Under the pieces are notes generated by a model. It made no database searches. It saw only the letters and a list, made by a program, of their open reading frames with translations, and was not told the origin of the DNA. From assembly GCF_004137795.1 (NCBI RefSeq), contig NZ_NWTM01000004.1, forward strand, positions 62,001 to 126,000: 64,000 nt of DNA, given 5' to 3'. This stretch comes from Pectobacterium zantedeschiae (lineage in GTDB: Bacteria; Pseudomonadota; Gammaproteobacteria; Enterobacterales; Enterobacteriaceae). The translations under genes and the position numbers were made by a program. Below, one piece after another: positions 19,641 to 29,352 of the stretch. Position 1 is the stretch's first letter. The number at the start of each line of letters is the position of its first letter.

Positions 19641-20007
19641 ACTGATTTCAGCGACGGATTTACTGGATAAAGCGTATCCATTTGACCAATATTTTACAGC
19701 GTGTTTCAGCCGCGGTTTTAAAGTTGAAGTCTGTTTCATCTCAGCGTAACATGCGCGCATCATTATTCTCGGAGGACTAACGCCTTGGACACACCCAGTC
19801 GATACTGGCTCACTAACCTGTTCATTAGGTACAACTTCTAAGGCTATCTTCCTCTGCTGATATCCTTCGTGGTTGTCAGCGATGCTGTTTTTGTCGCTAT
19901 GAGTCAGATCCGTCGAACGGACTGAAACCTATCGGTGACACCTCACCTCTGTTTCTGTGCTTCAATCGCGTTGTCCATCTCTGCTACTGAAAGGGGAGCT
20001 ATGGCCC
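19641..20007 (+). promoter_or_regulatory. corA promoter and leader region
   Basis: 367 bases between the cyclase-gene terminator and corA. It contains the leader peptide frame (19785-19841), then a C/T-rich, apparently weakly structured segment (19842-19990) suited to Rho loading, and AAGGGGAG before the corA ATG. The Rho interpretation follows the Salmonella corA model and is inferred. Confidence 0.5.
19785..19841 (+). CDS. corL: CorL-like leader peptide in the corA mRNA
   Basis: An 18-codon frame, MDTPSRYWLTNLFIRYNF, starting with TTG. GGAGG lies 9 bases upstream, a stronger site than most genes here have. It sits 166 bases before the corA start. In Salmonella the corA leader carries a short ORF, corL, whose translation controls Rho-dependent termination in response to magnesium. 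Position, size and ribosome site fit that role. I did not compare the peptide residue by residue with Salmonella CorL. Confidence 0.6.
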   Translation: MDTPSRYWLTNLFIRYNF

Positions 20008-20958
20008 ATGCTGAGCGCATTTAAACTGGATAATTGCCGTTTATCTCGTCTGGAATTGGATGACTCCGATGATCTCACCACGTCTGTTTGGGTCGATTTG
20101 ATCGAACCGGAAGACGATGAGCGTGAGAAAGTACAAACCGAACTGGGACAAAGTCTGGCAACTCGCCCGGAACTGGAAGACATTGAGGCGTCGGCTCGTT
20201 TTTTTGAAGATGAAGACGGCCTGCATATTCACTCCTTTTTCTTTTTTGAAGATGCTGACGACCACGCCGGTAACTCTACCGTGGCATTTACCATTCGCGA
20301 TGGTCGCTTGTATACCTTGCGTGAGCGCGAACTGCCTGCGTTTCGCCTGTATCGTATGCGCGCTCGTAATCAAACGATGGTGGACGGCAATGCTTACGAA
20401 CTGCTGCTCGATCTCTTTGAGACGAAAATTGAGCAACTGGCGGATGAAATTGAAAACATCTACAGCGATTTGGAATCGCTGAGCCGCATTATTATGGAAG
20501 GGCGTCAGGGTGACGAGTACGACGACGCCCTGTCCACGCTGGCGGAACTGGAAGATGTGGGCTGGAAAGTTCGCCTGTGTCTGATGGATACCCAACGCGC
20601 GCTAAACTTTCTGGTGCGTAAAGCCCGCTTGCCATCTGGCCAGTTGGAGCAAGCGCGCGAAATTCTGCGCGACATCGAATCTCTGCTGCCGCATAACGAA
20701 TCCCTGTTCCAGAAGGTTAACTTCCTGATGCAGGCGGCGATGGGCTTCATCAACATTGAGCAGAGCCGGATTATCAAGATCTTCTCGGTGGTATCCGTCG
20801 TGTTCCTGCCGCCGACGCTGGTGGCGTCCAGTTACGGGATGAACTTTGAGTTTATGCCAGAACTGAGGTGGTCGTTTGGTTATCCGGGTGCGATCGTACT
20901 GATGATTCTCGCCGGGCTAGCTCCGTACCTCTATTTCAAACGTAAAAACTGGCTGTAA
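20008..20958 (+). CDS. corA: Magnesium/cobalt/nickel transporter CorA
   Basis: 316 residues from the ATG at 20008 (MLSAFKLDN), exactly the E. coli length. An upstream extension to 19957 is not supported. The large N-terminal cytoplasmic funnel with long helices is followed by two C-terminal membrane segments (about 258-280 and 291-310). The [11 protein letters not shown] signature (GMN selectivity loop) lies between them, and the basic tail FKRKNWL ends the protein. Functions as a pentameric channel. Leader-controlled, see corL. Confidence 0.97.
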   Translation: MLSAFKLDNCRLSRLELDDSDDLTTSVWVDLIEPEDDEREKVQTELGQSLATRPELEDIEASARFFEDEDGLHIHSFFFFEDADDHAGNSTVAFTIRDGRLYTLRERELPAFRLYRMRARNQTMVDGNAYELLLDLFETKIEQLADEIENIYSDLESLSRIIMEGRQGDEYDDALSTLAELEDVGWKVRLCLMDTQRALNFLVRKARLPSGQLEQAREILRDIESLLPHNESLFQKVNFLMQAAMGFINIEQSRIIKIFSVVSVVFLPPTLVASSYGMNFEFMPELRWSFGYPGAIVLMILAGLAPYLYFKRKNWL

Positions 20959-20971
20959 ACCTGCCCAGGTG

Positions 20972-20996
20972 TGCCTGATGGTTAACTCAATCAGGC
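20972..20996 (+). terminator. Possible hairpin terminator after corA
   Basis: GCCTGAT / ATCAGGC stem with an 11-base loop, 13 bases after the corA stop. No clear T-run follows, so it may act only weakly or protect the 3' end. Confidence 0.35.
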
Positions 20997-21157
20997 GCAT
21001 CAAAATCCTGCCTTGAATTATCTAAAACCTATAGTTTCTCACCTAACTATTTCGTTCTGTTTCTTGTTCTGTATGCGTTTATTCTCTGCTCATTCTGTAT
21101 AGAATGACTGACAGTCTTTCTATCCTTACTTTCTATTATTAAAAACAGGTTGTGTGC

Positions 21158-22216
21158 ATGAAAGGGATGTCACCGTGGGTGCAATGGGGAATCCTGCTGT
21201 CAGTTTCATTATCCCTTGGGTTTGGGCTACAGATTTACCACGTTCCTGCTGCACTGTTGCTGGGGCCGATGATGGTCGGCGTCGTCATGGGGCTGAATGG
21301 TGCGACGATTCGCATCCCGCCCGTCGGCTTTGTGGGCAGTAATGCTGTTCTGGGCTGTTTGGTTGCACAAAGCCTGTCATTTTCTATCCTGACTCCTTTG
21401 CTGAATGAATGGCCGCTGGTGCTGTTCATTCTGTTGGCGACGCTGGCTGCCAGCGGATTATCTGGCTGGTTACTGGTCAAATTTAGCGAACTGCCCGGAA
21501 CAACCGGTACCTGGGGAGCATCGCCGGGTGGTGCGTCTGCCATGGTTGCCATGTCTGGAGAGTTCGGCGCGGACGTACGACTGGTCGCCTTCATGCAATA
21601 TTTACGTGTGCTGATGGTGACCGCTTCGGCAGCGTTCGTGGCACGTCTGAGTTTGGGTGACGAAGCGGCAGAAAACAGTGCCATGCTAGTGTGGTTCCCT
21701 TCGCTGGACTGGCGTTTTCTCGCGACGCTCGGCGTAGCATTTGGTAGTGCATGGTTAGCAAGACGCTTACGTATTCCCTCTGGGGCGTTACTGGGGCCGA
21801 TGATTATCGGTTCGATGCTGCATGCCAGCGGTACATTACAACTGCAAACGCCGGAATGGCTGCTGGCGTTGGCCTACGCCGTGATTGGGTGGAGCGTGGG
21901 TTTATGTTTCACTCGCCCCATCTTTTTGCTGGCGATACGTACATTGCCTCACATGATAGCGTCAATTGTTGGATTGATGCTGCTGTGTGGCGGAATGGCA
22001 TGGATGGTGACGAAAATTATGCCGGTGGATATGCTGACCGCTTTTCTGGCGACCAGCCCCGGCGGGCTGGATTCGATTGCGATTATTGCCGCAGGCAGTC
22101 GGGTCGATATGGCGTTTGTTATTGCCATGCAGACGCTGCGGCTGTTTTCGACGCTGCTGTTTAGCCCGATCTTATCGCGCTTTATTTCCCGTCGTGTTGA
22201 GGCTGGGACGCTGTAG
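21158..22216 (+). CDS. AbrB family membrane transporter
   Basis: 352 residues from the ATG at 21158; a GTG two codons upstream is an alternative start. About nine to ten hydrophobic segments form the duplicated AbrB domain (PF05145). The repeated motif PxGALLGPM occurs as VPAALLLGPMMVG and IPSGALLGPMIIGSMLHA, and the glycine-rich turns as GTWGASPGGASAMVAMSGEFGAD and TAFLATSPGGLDSIAIIAAG. The family was once called ammonia monooxygenase-like but is a putative transporter of unknown substrate. Its 3' end overlaps that of rarD by 35 bases. Confidence 0.85.
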   Translation: MKGMSPWVQWGILLSVSLSLGFGLQIYHVPAALLLGPMMVGVVMGLNGATIRIPPVGFVGSNAVLGCLVAQSLSFSILTPLLNEWPLVLFILLATLAASGLSGWLLVKFSELPGTTGTWGASPGGASAMVAMSGEFGADVRLVAFMQYLRVLMVTASAAFVARLSLGDEAAENSAMLVWFPSLDWRFLATLGVAFGSAWLARRLRIPSGALLGPMIIGSMLHASGTLQLQTPEWLLALAYAVIGWSVGLCFTRPIFLLAIRTLPHMIASIVGLMLLCGGMAWMVTKIMPVDMLTAFLATSPGGLDSIAIIAAGSRVDMAFVIAMQTLRLFSTLLFSPILSRFISRRVEAGTL

Positions 22217-23111
22217 CTGACGTGCGTCGTAGCTTACGTTGCGTATAAAGTGCATCCAGAATAAACAGCGCCAGCGCACCCCAGATGAAGGCAAACGTCA
22301 CCAGCTTGTCGCTGCTGAATGTTTCACCGTAGAACACCACTGCCAGTATGAACATGATGGTAGGGCCGAGATACTGGAAAAAGCCGAGCGTTGACAGGCG
22401 CAGGCGCATGGCCGCCGAGGTAAAGAACAAGAGCGGCACCGTGGTGATGATACCTGCGGAGAGCAGCAGAAGATTCAGCGACCAGGGGTTGGCTGTCAGA
22501 TGGCTGCTTGGTGTGTCGGCAATAAAGAATAGGTAGGTGACCGCCACCGGCAGTAGCCACAGCGTTTCGATCAGCATGCCGGTTTGCCCATCGATACCAA
22601 TCTTTTTACGCAGCAGACCGTATAACGCAAAGCTGAATGCCAGACCGAGCGCGATAACCGGCAGCGAGCCAAATGTCCACAGCTGAACCAGTACGCCAAT
22701 CACGGCGAGCAGCACAGCCAGCCATTGCAGACGGCGAAAGCGTTCGCCCAGAAAAATCATACCCAGCATGACGTTGACCAGCGGGTTGATAAAATATCCC
22801 AGACTGGCTTCCAGCATGTGATGGTTGTTGACCGCCCAGATATACAACAGCCAGTTCCCGCCAATAAGTACCGCCGTTAATGCCAGCAGAAACAGGTGTT
22901 TGACGTTGCGGCAGGCATGGCTCACCTGACGCCATTTCCGACCGACCGTCAGCAGGATCAGCATAAAAAAGAATGACCAGATAATACGGTGCGTCAGTAT
23001 TTCATTGGGTGGAACGTGCTCAAGCAGCTTGAAATAAACGGGAGCAATTCCCCAAATAAAATACGCACCGAGGGCGAAAAAGATCCCCTCACGGGTTTGT
23101 TGCGCGTTCAT
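22182..23111 (-). CDS. rarD: EamA-type permease RarD
   Basis: 309 residues with ten predicted membrane helices in two EamA repeats. It begins with REGIFFALGAYFIWGIAPVYFK, typical of RarD, and has LEASLGYFINPLVNVMLG at the repeat junction. E. coli RarD was named for chloramphenicol sensitivity; its substrate is unclear. Gene order corA-rarD-yigI-pldA follows E. coli. Convergent overlap of 35 bases with the AbrB-family gene. Confidence 0.93.
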   Translation of the reverse strand: MNAQQTREGIFFALGAYFIWGIAPVYFKLLEHVPPNEILTHRIIWSFFFMLILLTVGRKWRQVSHACRNVKHLFLLALTAVLIGGNWLLYIWAVNNHHMLEASLGYFINPLVNVMLGMIFLGERFRRLQWLAVLLAVIGVLVQLWTFGSLPVIALGLAFSFALYGLLRKKIGIDGQTGMLIETLWLLPVAVTYLFFIADTPSSHLTANPWSLNLLLLSAGIITTVPLLFFTSAAMRLRLSTLGFFQYLGPTIMFILAVVFYGETFSSDKLVTFAFIWGALALFILDALYTQRKLRRTSATASQPQHDGK

Positions 23112-23244
23112 GGGTAACTCGATAAGGACGGCGGGAAAACGCTAAGTCTACCCAAAACTGTGGGCGCTTTCACGTAAAGTGTTAAAGACACGCGTTGCTA
23201 GCGACGGATGTTTGCCAACGATAAATGTTATCCGATATTACGTG

Positions 23245-23733
23245 CTATCCGACAATATAGGTTGCGGTGGCGCTGGCCAGATGCGAACCCTGTTCGTTAT
23301 GCAATTCGGCGCGTGCGACCGCGATTTTATTACCACCGCGCAGCAGCGTGCTGGTGATGGTGAAGCGCTCCCCATAACCCGGACGCAGATAATCGACTCG
23401 CATATCAATGGTTCCCATGCGTGCGAGTCGGTGATGAAACTCCTGATCGCTGATTGTCTCATGGCGCAGCAGCGTGTTGCCGACGCAGACCAATCCAGCG
23501 GCAACGTCCAACCCCGCAGCAATCACGCCGCCGTGCAGAATCTTTTGTGCCGCATTGCCGATGAGCTTATCTTGACGAGCGAACGCCAATACGGCTTTGT
23601 CGGCTTCAAACTGCTGTAATTCAAGGCCTAGTTCGATGTTGAACGGCATCTTGTAAATGAAAATCTCGCCAACGAGCTGGCGCACGGTATCTCTGGTTAG
23701 TGTGGTTCCCTGAAATGATGGTATGTCAGCCAT
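23245..23733 (-). CDS. yigI: YigI, hotdog-fold acyl-CoA thioesterase family
   Basis: 162 residues. A single hotdog domain has the thioesterase signature [14 protein letters not shown] followed by the conserved DYLRPG turn in [16 protein letters not shown]. coli YigI acts on medium- to long-chain acyl-CoA. It is placed between rarD and pldA, both lipid- and membrane-linked genes, as in E. coli. A cytoplasmic protein. Confidence 0.92.
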   Translation of the reverse strand: MADIPSFQGTTLTRDTVRQLVGEIFIYKMPFNIELGLELQQFEADKAVLAFARQDKLIGNAAQKILHGGVIAAGLDVAAGLVCVGNTLLRHETISDQEFHHRLARMGTIDMRVDYLRPGYGERFTITSTLLRGGNKIAVARAELHNEQGSHLASATATYIVG

Positions 23734-23931
23734 GGTTGTTTCCCGCCCAAATAAGAGACACTCGTCGAATGTAGTTAATTTGATGGTTTTAAGTTATGCA
23801 AGTGTTTATTTTATGCGCTGATTTTGTTTCTTTCCAGAAAAGACCGAGAAACGGGAGAACGATAATTCAAACGTCGTTGAACTGTGTAGAATGGCGGGCT
23901 TGAGTGGGGAACGACTCACCACGAGTTAGTT

Positions 23932-23979
23932 AAACGAACGTCGGATAAAACGAACGTCGTATAAAAAAATGTCGGAGAA
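23932..23979. repeat. Tandem degenerate 16-bp units before pldA
   Basis: AAACGAACGTCGGATA (23932-23947) and AAACGAACGTCGTATA (23948-23963) are followed by a third, diverged unit of about 15 bases ending GTCGGAGA. The GGAG of the last unit is the pldA ribosome-binding site. Confidence 0.55.
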
Positions 23980-23984
23980 AATGA

Positions 23985-24851
23985 ATGCGTAAAATAGTAC
24001 TCGTACTGGCAGCATTACTGATGGCACAGGCTCATGCTGAAGATACAACAAACGCCCCTGCGCCGAATCAACCCGCGGTACGTGGCAGTATTATCGCTAG
24101 CCTGTTACAAGAGCATGATACCCCGTTTATTCTCTATCCTTACGAAAGTAACTACTTACTGTATACCTATACCAGCAACATCAATAAAACGGCGATACAG
24201 AGCTATAACTGGGGCGATGAAGCGCGTAAAGACGAAGTGCACTATCAACTGAGTCTCGGTTTCCCGATCTGGCGTGGCATTCTGGGGGGAAACTCCTTAT
24301 TGGGGGCGTCTTATACCCAGCGTTCCTGGTGGCAGCTGTCTAATAAAAGTGAGTCTTCTCCGTTCCGTGAAACCGACTATGAGCCACAGGTCTTCCTGGG
24401 CTGGGCAACCAACTACACCTTAGCAGGCTGGACGCTGCGGGATGTGGAGATGGGCTTTAATCACCAGTCTAATGGCCGTTCCGAGCCGACTTCACGTAGT
24501 TGGAACCGTGCTTATATGCGTCTGATGGCGCAGAACGGCAACTGGCAGGTTGATGTGAAGCCATGGGTGCGTTTCTCCGACAGCCAGGACGATAACCCGG
24601 ATATCATTAAATACATGGGTCATTATCGTTTGCGCGTCGGGTATGTGTGGGGCGAGAGTGTGTTTAGCGCGGAAGGCCGCTATAACTGGAACAGCGGTTA
24701 CGGCGGTGGTGAACTGGGCTGGAGCTACCCGCTGACACGTCATGTTCGCTTCTACACCAAAGTCTTTAGCGGCTACGGCGAATCCCTGATTGACTACAAC
24801 CACCGTCAGACCCGCTTTGGTGTTGGGGTGACGCTGAACGATATGTTCTAA
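23985..24851 (+). CDS. pldA: Outer-membrane phospholipase A (OMPLA)
   Basis: 288 residues. The signal peptide MRKIVLVLAALLMAQAHA is cleaved after AHA at residue 18. A 12-stranded beta-barrel ends in phenylalanine (LNDMF). The catalytic triad is His160, Ser162 and Asn174 in NHQSNGRSEPTSRSWNR, matching E. coli His142/Ser144/Asn156 of the mature protein. The enzyme is calcium dependent and dimerises to hydrolyse phospholipids misplaced in the outer leaflet. It has its own promoter region with small tandem repeats. Confidence 0.97.
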   Translation: MRKIVLVLAALLMAQAHAEDTTNAPAPNQPAVRGSIIASLLQEHDTPFILYPYESNYLLYTYTSNINKTAIQSYNWGDEARKDEVHYQLSLGFPIWRGILGGNSLLGASYTQRSWWQLSNKSESSPFRETDYEPQVFLGWATNYTLAGWTLRDVEMGFNHQSNGRSEPTSRSWNRAYMRLMAQNGNWQVDVKPWVRFSDSQDDNPDIIKYMGHYRLRVGYVWGESVFSAEGRYNWNSGYGGGELGWSYPLTRHVRFYTKVFSGYGESLIDYNHRQTRFGVGVTLNDMF

Positions 24852-24949
24852 CGATCGTGTGTTTTAGCGATTGCGGTTTTTAACCATTGCAGTTTTACCC
24901 GACGGCGCTGAAAATAGCGCCTGTTTGATTTCATTGAATTGGGGAAGGC

Positions 24950-26776
24950 GTGTCTACGGCGGAAGTATTGAATAAGGAAGCGCTGGCGGTTCAGGTTCTG
25001 CGGGACACGTTCGGCTACCAGCAATTCCGACCGGGTCAGCAGGAAATTATCAGCGCGACGCTCAGTGGGCAGGACTGTTTGGTTATCATGCCAACAGGCG
25101 GCGGTAAATCACTGTGCTACCAAATCCCCGCTTTGGTGATGGACGGGCTGACGCTGGTCGTGTCGCCACTGATTTCGCTGATGAAAGATCAGGTCGATCA
25201 GCTTCAGGCCTACGGCGTCTCCGCCGCTTGCCTCAATTCGACGCAGACGCGTGAACAGCAGCTTGAGGTGATGGCAGGCTGTCGTACTGGTCAGATCAAG
25301 CTACTTTATATTGCGCCGGAACGCCTGACGACGGATAGCTTCCTCGATCATCTCGCCCATTGGCAGATCTCTCTGATCGCGGTGGATGAGGCGCACTGTA
25401 TTTCCCAATGGGGACACGACTTCCGCCCTGAATACCGCGCGCTGGGGCAGATTAAGCAGCGTTTTCCTCATCTTCCTTTTATTGCGTTGACGGCCACCGC
25501 TGACGAGACCACGCGGAGCGATATCGTTCGCCTGCTGGATCTTCAGTCGCCGCTGATTCAGATCAGCAGTTTTGACCGCCCAAACATCCGCTACACGCTG
25601 GTGGAGAAGTTCAAACCGCTCGATCAGCTCTGGATGTTCGTACAGGGGCAGCGGGGGAAAAGCGGCATTATCTACTGTAATAGTCGCTCTCGCGTGGAAG
25701 ATATCAGCGCGCGTTTGCAGGCTCGTGGGCTGAGCGCAGGGGCTTATCACGCTGGGCTGGACAATGAACGACGCGCACAGGTACAGGAAGCGTTCCTGCG
25801 TGACGATCTTCAGGTTGTGGTAGCGACGGTCGCGTTTGGTATGGGCATCAACAAGCCTAACGTGCGGTTCGTGGTGCATTTTGATATTCCGCGCAACATC
25901 GAATCCTACTATCAGGAAACGGGGCGTGCCGGACGTGATGGCCTCGCGGCAGAAGCGGCACTGTTCTACGATCCGGCCGATATGGCGTGGCTGCGTCGCT
26001 GTCTGGAAGAGAAACCCGCTGGGCCGCAGTTGGATATAGAACGCCATAAGCTCAATGCGATGGGCGCGTTTGCCGAAGCGCAGACCTGCCGACGTCTGGT
26101 GCTGCTGAACTATTTCGGTGAAGGGCGTCAACAGGCCTGCGGTAACTGCGATATTTGCCTCGATCCGCCGAAGCGTTACGACGGGTTAGTTGAGGCGCAA
26201 AAGGCGCTCTCCTGCGTCTACCGTGTCGGGCAGCGCTTTGGTCTGGGATATATCGTCGAGGTACTGCGCGGTGCGAATAATCAGCGTATCCGTGATTTCG
26301 GCCATGACAAACTGCCGGTCTACGGTATTGGTAAGGATAAATCGCAAGAACATTGGGTCAGCGTGCTGCGCCAACTGATTCATCTGGGTTTGCTGAATCA
26401 GAATATTACGATGCACTCCGCCGTACAGCTTACCGAATCTGCACGTCCGGTATTGCGGGGGGAGATGCCGCTGCAACTTGCCGTGCCGCGTGTGATTAAC
26501 CTGAAGCCCCGCGCTAATCAAAAATCTTACGGCGGCAATTACGACCGCAAGCTGTTTGCCAAATTGCGCAAGCTGCGTAAATCCATCGCGGACGAAGACA
26601 ACATTCCACCTTACGTGGTTTTCAGTGATGCCACGCTGCTAGAGATGGCTGAACTCATGCCTATCACTGCGGGTGAGCTGCTGAACATCAACGGCGTCGG
26701 CCACCGTAAACTCGAACGTTTCGGTGCACCTTTCATGAACATGATTCGCGATCATGTCGATAATGATGACGAGTGA
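24950..26776 (+). CDS. recQ: ATP-dependent DNA helicase RecQ
   Basis: 608 residues with a GTG start ([10 protein letters not shown]). The helicase core has Walker A PTGGGKS (48-54), DEAH 146-149 in [15 protein letters not shown], and the motif VI region [10 protein letters not shown]. The RQC zinc site is C-x16-C-x2-C-x2-C-like (TCRRL...ACGNCDIC, about 380-403) and is followed by a winged helix. A C-terminal HRDC domain spans about 525-605. It unwinds DNA 3'-5' in RecF-pathway recombination and fork repair. Confidence 0.98.
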   Translation: MSTAEVLNKEALAVQVLRDTFGYQQFRPGQQEIISATLSGQDCLVIMPTGGGKSLCYQIPALVMDGLTLVVSPLISLMKDQVDQLQAYGVSAACLNSTQTREQQLEVMAGCRTGQIKLLYIAPERLTTDSFLDHLAHWQISLIAVDEAHCISQWGHDFRPEYRALGQIKQRFPHLPFIALTATADETTRSDIVRLLDLQSPLIQISSFDRPNIRYTLVEKFKPLDQLWMFVQGQRGKSGIIYCNSRSRVEDISARLQARGLSAGAYHAGLDNERRAQVQEAFLRDDLQVVVATVAFGMGINKPNVRFVVHFDIPRNIESYYQETGRAGRDGLAAEAALFYDPADMAWLRRCLEEKPAGPQLDIERHKLNAMGAFAEAQTCRRLVLLNYFGEGRQQACGNCDICLDPPKRYDGLVEAQKALSCVYRVGQRFGLGYIVEVLRGANNQRIRDFGHDKLPVYGIGKDKSQEHWVSVLRQLIHLGLLNQNITMHSAVQLTESARPVLRGEMPLQLAVPRVINLKPRANQKSYGGNYDRKLFAKLRKLRKSIADEDNIPPYVVFSDATLLEMAELMPITAGELLNINGVGHRKLERFGAPFMNMIRDHVDNDDE

Positions 26777-26819
26777 TGTTCGCCTTGTCTGATTACATTT
26801 AAAAAACAGGAAAATCAAC

Positions 26820-27443
26820 ATGCTGATGCTATTTCTGACGGTGGCGCTGGTGCATTTTATTGCACTGATGAGCCCGGGGCCGGATTTCTTTTTCGTTTCA
26901 CAAACCGCGGCCAGCCGTTCCCGCCGCGAAGCGATGATGGGCGTGCTGGGTATTTCTCTGGGCGTGGTGATCTGGGCGGCAATCGCGCTGCTGGGGCTGC
27001 ACCTGCTGTTGCAAAAAATGGCCTGGCTGCATACGGCAATTACCGTCGGTGGTGGGCTGTATCTGTGCTGGATGGGCTGGCAAATGCTGCGTTCGGCGCG
27101 AAGTAAAGCACAGTTGGAAACCACGCAGGAAACGGCAGTGGTGTTACCTCAGCGCGGTAAAACCTTTATGCGTGGATTATTGACGAATCTGGCAAACCCC
27201 AAAGCGCTGATCTACTTTGGCAGCGTGTTTTCGCTGTTTGTCGGCGACAGCGTCGGCAGCGGTGCGCGTTGGGGGTTGTTTGCGCTGATCTCGATTGAAA
27301 CGCTGATCTGGTTTAGTCTGGTCGCGTTGGTTTTCGCACTACCTGCAATGCGTCGTGGCTATCAGCGTCTGGCGAAATGGGTGGATGGTGTTGCTGGTGT
27401 GTTGTTTACCGGTTTCGGCCTGCACCTGATTTTCTCTCGCTAA
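26820..27443 (+). CDS. rhtC: Threonine efflux protein RhtC
   Basis: 207 residues of the LysE/RhtB family, with about six hydrophobic segments. It begins MLMLFLTVALVHFIALMSPGPDFFFV; the SPGPDF motif is the family signature, and NLANPKALIYFGSVFSLFV is the second conserved block. E. coli RhtC exports L-threonine. Convergent with rhtB. Confidence 0.95.
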   Translation: MLMLFLTVALVHFIALMSPGPDFFFVSQTAASRSRREAMMGVLGISLGVVIWAAIALLGLHLLLQKMAWLHTAITVGGGLYLCWMGWQMLRSARSKAQLETTQETAVVLPQRGKTFMRGLLTNLANPKALIYFGSVFSLFVGDSVGSGARWGLFALISIETLIWFSLVALVFALPAMRRGYQRLAKWVDGVAGVLFTGFGLHLIFSR

Positions 27444-27512
27444 TCTTTTCCCAGAGCGTTTCTGGTGGAGAAACAACAGCGCGCCGTCATTCGATGCGGT
27501 GCGTTGTCTTCA

Positions 27513-28133
27513 TCAGGCTTTTCTCGCGGTGGCAAGTAACGCGCCGACCAGCACAAACAGCGATCCAAATATCCGGTTGAGTGTCTTCATCTGCCGTGGG
27601 CCTTTCAGCCATCCGGCGATACGCGTGGCCAGCGTGGCGTAACCAATCATCACGATGATATCGACCACAACGGTGGTGATACCCAGCACCAGATACTGTG
27701 CGGCTTGCGGCTGGTGAGGGATAATGAACTGCGGGAACAATGCTGCCAGAAACACAATGCTTTTCGGGTTGGTCAGGTTCACCAGCACCGCGCGTTTAAA
27801 GAGTTTGCGACGCGGCATCGCGCTGGCGAGCGCCTTAAGGTCAAGTGCACCTGCGGCGCGCCACTGCTGAATCCCCAGCCAAATCAGATAAGCCGCGCCC
27901 AGCCATTTCAGTACGTCAAAAGCCAGCACGGATTGGTTAAGCAATGCGCCTAACCCAATGCCGACCAGCACAATATGAATCGCCAGTCCGACCTGTAAAC
28001 CACAGATTGACGCCGCCGCGCCACGATAGCCGTGGCTAATTCCGGTGCTCATGGTGTTGATGGCTCCCGAACCGGGTGACAGGCTGAGAATAAGTGTTGT
28101 GAGTAAGTAGGTTAACCACCAATCCAATGTCAT
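27513..28133 (-). CDS. rhtB: Homoserine/homoserine lactone efflux protein RhtB
   Basis: 206 residues from the ATG at 28133 ([11 protein letters not shown]), equal to E. coli RhtB; the frame extends 29 codons upstream without homology. Family motifs are [12 protein letters not shown] and [18 protein letters not shown]. It exports homoserine and related compounds. Adjacent to rhtC, a divergent paralogue facing it, and divergent from pldB. Confidence 0.95.
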   Translation of the reverse strand: MTLDWWLTYLLTTLILSLSPGSGAINTMSTGISHGYRGAAASICGLQVGLAIHIVLVGIGLGALLNQSVLAFDVLKWLGAAYLIWLGIQQWRAAGALDLKALASAMPRRKLFKRAVLVNLTNPKSIVFLAALFPQFIIPHQPQAAQYLVLGITTVVVDIIVMIGYATLATRIAGWLKGPRQMKTLNRIFGSLFVLVGALLATARKA

Positions 28134-28265
28134 GAAATCCTGCTCCTGAATCACGCGCTGTATTACGAGAGTCTGTCTGTTTTTTATGTCACAATACGCT
28201 CGTGCTCCACCGCTTGTCATGTTCTTCCGCTAGCTTTGTTTTCCCTGCGTCACCGGAGAGGTGTG

Positions 28266-29303
28266 ATGATTCAACGCCACAATACGTTGTTTACGTCGGA
28301 ACGGTTAACGCCTGAATCGTTAACGGCAGGTCTGTTAATGCGAGAAGCGCAGTTTGCCGCTTTTGCTACCGGAGAATTACTGGATTTCTGGCGTCAGCGC
28401 GAAGAGGGCGAATTCTCTGGCGTGGATGAGGTGCCGATTCGGTTCGTTCGTTTTACCGCGCCGCAGCACGACAAGATTGTCGTGGTTTTCTCTGGCCGCA
28501 TCGAAAGTTACGTCAAATATAGCGAAGTGGCGTATGACCTCTTTCATAGTGGCTATGACGTGCTCATCATGGATCACCGAGGGCAAGGACGTTCGGGGCG
28601 GGTGTTGCAAGATGGCCATCGCGGACATGTGCAGCGTTTCAGTGATTATGTCGATGACGCGGAAACGTTGTGTCAGCAGCATATTGGCCCGAAGCGCTAT
28701 ACCCGCCGTTTTGCGCTGGCGCATTCAATGGGCGGCGCGATTCTGGCACAGCTTCTGATTCGTCAGCCCGCGATGTTTGATGCTGTGGCGCTGTGCGCGC
28801 CGATGTTTGGCATTCGTTTGCCGCTTCCCCATTGCGTTGCCGGGTGGATTGTCGACTGGGCGGAACGTCGCCCGGCGATACGTGATTACTACGCTATCGG
28901 CACTGGACAGTGGCGTCCTTTGCCTTATCGGATGAATGTGCTGACGCACAGCCGTGAACGCTACCAGCGTAGTATTCGATTTTACGCGGACTCGCCGGAT
29001 TTGCGCGTAGGTGGGCCCACCTACCACTGGGTGCGTGAGGCGATACAGGCGGGGAAACAGCTGCTGGAACAGGCTAGTGCTGTGACGACACCGCTTCTGC
29101 TGCTACAGGCGGGAGAAGAACGTGTGGTGGATAACCGCAGCCAGAATGCGTTTTGCCAGGCACTGACACAGAGCGCTAGCGCCAATTCAAACGGTGTTTT
29201 GCAGGTTATCCACGGTGCGCGGCATGAAATTCTATTTGAAACGGATAACCTTCGTGCTCACGCATTTGCGCTGATTTTTGCGCACTTTGCCCGTTACCCT
29301 TAA
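28266..29303 (+). CDS. pldB: Lysophospholipase L2
   Basis: 345 residues from the ATG at 28266, which has GGAGAGG just upstream. Alpha/beta-hydrolase fold: an MDHRGQGRSGR oxyanion-region motif, nucleophile Ser in LAHSMGGAILAQ, and a late His in VIHGARHEILFE. It hydrolyses 2-acyl lysophospholipids at the inner membrane, complementing PldA. The spacing suggests co-transcription with yigL. Confidence 0.95.
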   Translation: MIQRHNTLFTSERLTPESLTAGLLMREAQFAAFATGELLDFWRQREEGEFSGVDEVPIRFVRFTAPQHDKIVVVFSGRIESYVKYSEVAYDLFHSGYDVLIMDHRGQGRSGRVLQDGHRGHVQRFSDYVDDAETLCQQHIGPKRYTRRFALAHSMGGAILAQLLIRQPAMFDAVALCAPMFGIRLPLPHCVAGWIVDWAERRPAIRDYYAIGTGQWRPLPYRMNVLTHSRERYQRSIRFYADSPDLRVGGPTYHWVREAIQAGKQLLEQASAVTTPLLLLQAGEERVVDNRSQNAFCQALTQSASANSNGVLQVIHGARHEILFETDNLRAHAFALIFAHFARYP

Positions 29304-29352
29304 TTTTTTGCGGCGAGTGCCGCCAATACACCAGAAGTGAGATCTCATCGTT

